Shown here piece after piece: positions 5,572 through 6,813 of a DNA stretch of 6,813 nt (positions are counted from its first letter, which is position 1; each line of letters opens with the position of its first letter). This DNA comes from Pseudomonadota bacterium (GTDB lineage: Bacteria > Pseudomonadota > Alphaproteobacteria > Rhizobiales > Hyphomicrobiaceae). Under the pieces are notes generated by a model, which ran no database searches, was not told the origin of the DNA, and worked only from the letters and a program-made list of their open reading frames with translations. The position numbers and the translations under genes were made by a program. The stretch covers positions 1 through 6,813 of the forward strand of contig JAEVZQ010000526.1 in NCBI GenBank assembly GCA_023392135.1, given 5' to 3'.

Positions 5572-6813
5572 ATGCGGTGGTGCAGTGTGCGTACCAATGT
5601 GGCAGGCGCATTAACGCTGTGGGCTGCCCTTCTCGGTACTGCCCTCCTCGTCTGCGCAACCTTACTCGCCATTCTGCCTTCGACGGCATCGGCAAATCCT
5701 GCGAAGCCCAACTTTGCTAACGAGCTTGCGCCAACGAGATTCGTCGTCCTTCTCGACCGTGCCGTAGAGTTCGAGGTTCTTTCGCTCACGAATCCGAACC
5801 GGGTCGTCGTCTCCCTGCCCGACGTCAGAATGCGCCTGCCGGCCGGCGGTGAGGATGCCGGTGCGGGTCTGGTGAGATCGTTCCGGGGCGGAGCTTCTGC
5901 GCCGGGCCGCGCTCGGGTCGTGATCGATGTCCGGGCGCCCGTGATCGTCCGGCGCTCGGAAATTCAAAAGCACGGCCGCGATCATCGCCTCGTGCTGGAT
6001 CTCGTACCAGCACCATCCGGCAAGCTGCCAGCCCAGGCCGAGGCCAAGCGCCCGCAGACGGTTCAGCCGCCCCTGCCGCGACCGGCTTCGCGACCTGAGG
6101 AAATTGCTGCCCGCTCCTACAAGCCGGTTATCGTCATCGATCCTGGTCACGGGGGCCACGACACCGGCGCCACGAAGAACGGAGTCGTTGAAAAGGACGT
6201 CGTACTCGCATTCAGCAAGGTTCTTCGGGACAAGCTCGAGAGCACCGGCCGCTATCGCGTGCTGATGACGCGGGACGAGGACGTCTTCATCACCCTCGAT
6301 GGACGCCGCGACATCGCCGAACGGCACAGGGCGGCGCTCTTCATTGCGGTTCACGCGGATTATGCCGGTGCCCACGCGCGTGGCGCGACCATCTACTCTC
6401 TCCGGGACAGCACGGCGGCGGCTCTGCAGCGCTCAGCCAAGTCGGAGGTGGTCAAGACCGTGCTGACCAATCAGGAGCTGTCCGGAGTCGAACGGAACGA
6501 CGCTCATGCCATCAAGGCGATCCTTGCAGATCTTGCAGAGCGCGAGGTCGCTGTCACGAAGGAGCGGACAGACACGTTCGCCCGCTCGGTCATAGAATTC
6601 ATGAGTGCTTCGACTGAGATGCGCCCCGACGCGGACAGGGAAGCGAATTTCCGGGTCCTGAAGACGGCCAAGGTCCCGTCGGTGCTGATCGAGCTTGCCT
6701 ACGTGACGAACCCGCTCGACGCGCGCAATCTCAAATCCCAGGCCTGGCGCGACAAGGTCAGCGATTCGATCGCCACCGCCGTCGACAACTACTTCTCATT
6801 CCAGATCGCGCGT
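5572..6813 (+). CDS. amiC: N-acetylmuramoyl-L-alanine amidase, AmiC type (3' end outside window)
   Basis: This periplasmic zinc amidase cuts the bond between N-acetylmuramic acid and the stem peptide, separating daughter cells and leaving peptide-free glycan. The 414 visible codons reach the window edge without a stop, so the C-terminus is not seen, although the catalytic domain looks complete. Residues 1-41 are a signal peptide with a long hydrophobic core and a probable cut after ASA (Ala41). Residues about 50-145 are an AMIN domain, which targets peptidoglycan or the division site. A Pro/Ala-rich linker (146-182) follows. Residues 184 to about 412 are the Amidase_3 domain, with His193 (DPGHGG), Glu207 (VVEKD) and His261 (AVHAD) as zinc ligands and Glu374 (LIELAYVTN) as the catalytic acid. 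The segment at about 285-350 corresponds to the autoinhibitory helix region of AmiC-type enzymes, so an EnvC-like activator is expected. ATG 5572 has GGAG 10 nt upstream; in-frame GTG codons at 5536 and 5548 are alternatives. Confidence 0.92.
   Translation, partial: MRWCSVRTNVAGALTLWAALLGTALLVCATLLAILPSTASANPAKPNFANELAPTRFVVLLDRAVEFEVLSLTNPNRVVVSLPDVRMRLPAGGEDAGAGLVRSFRGGASAPGRARVVIDVRAPVIVRRSEIQKHGRDHRLVLDLVPAPSGKLPAQAEAKRPQTVQPPLPRPASRPEEIAARSYKPVIVIDPGHGGHDTGATKNGVVEKDVVLAFSKVLRDKLESTGRYRVLMTRDEDVFITLDGRRDIAERHRAALFIAVHADYAGAHARGATIYSLRDSTAAALQRSAKSEVVKTVLTNQELSGVERNDAHAIKAILADLAEREVAVTKERTDTFARSVIEFMSASTEMRPDADREANFRVLKTAKVPSVLIELAYVTNPLDARNLKSQAWRDKVSDSIATAVDNYFSFQIAR

Noticed and set aside
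6643..6651. Another copy of GCGAATTTC, matching the inverted-repeat arm
   Set aside because: It lies deep in the amidase coding sequence and only 9 bases match, so it is best explained by codon content.

Overview
The window looks like chromosomal DNA of a GC-rich alphaproteobacterium, most likely from the Hyphomicrobiales (Rhizobiales). The main support is a clear chpT gene: ChpT is the phosphotransfer protein of the CtrA cell-cycle relay and is restricted to Alphaproteobacteria. SPOR-less RlpA-family proteins and an AMIN/Amidase_3 cell-wall amidase fit that placement. I cannot name the genus. All six genes I can support lie on the + strand. I see no tRNA, rRNA, CRISPR array, insertion sequence or phage gene.

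Layout. A leader without a supportable gene (1-130) precedes chpT (131-787). A 325-nt gap (788-1112) holds no convincing gene but contains hairpin-forming sequence ahead of the next gene. Two different secreted double-psi beta-barrel (RlpA-family) proteins follow in tandem: one with a very arginine-rich linker (1113-1829) and a compact one (1935-2441). Next comes a TauE/SafE-family membrane transporter (2525-3256). A 157-nt gap with a perfect 14-bp inverted repeat leads to an XRE-type regulator with a large uncharacterised C-terminal domain (3414-4169). A zinc-dependent MDR dehydrogenase (4216-5370) starts 46 nt later. After a 201-nt gap, an N-acetylmuramoyl-L-alanine amidase of the AmiC type begins at 5572 and runs in frame off the end of the window (414 codons visible, no stop).

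How the parts may work together. One theme is the cell envelope and division: ChpT feeds the CtrA relay, RlpA-family proteins act on glycan strands, and AmiC-type amidases strip the peptides from those strands, which in characterised bacteria creates the denuded glycan that RlpA prefers. The second theme is a probable small regulatory unit, the XRE regulator plus dehydrogenase. A sequence close to CGAGAAATTCGC occurs as both arms of the inverted repeat before the regulator gene and again, interrupted by four bases, in the short gap before the dehydrogenase gene. That makes a shared operator the most interesting hypothesis here.

The points most worth following up are this shared motif, the loss of the RlpA catalytic glutamate in the first of the two RlpA-family proteins, its cationic linker, the competing hairpins in its leader, and the unknown sensory domain of the regulator. 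I do not see a clearly new defence or mobile system in the window.
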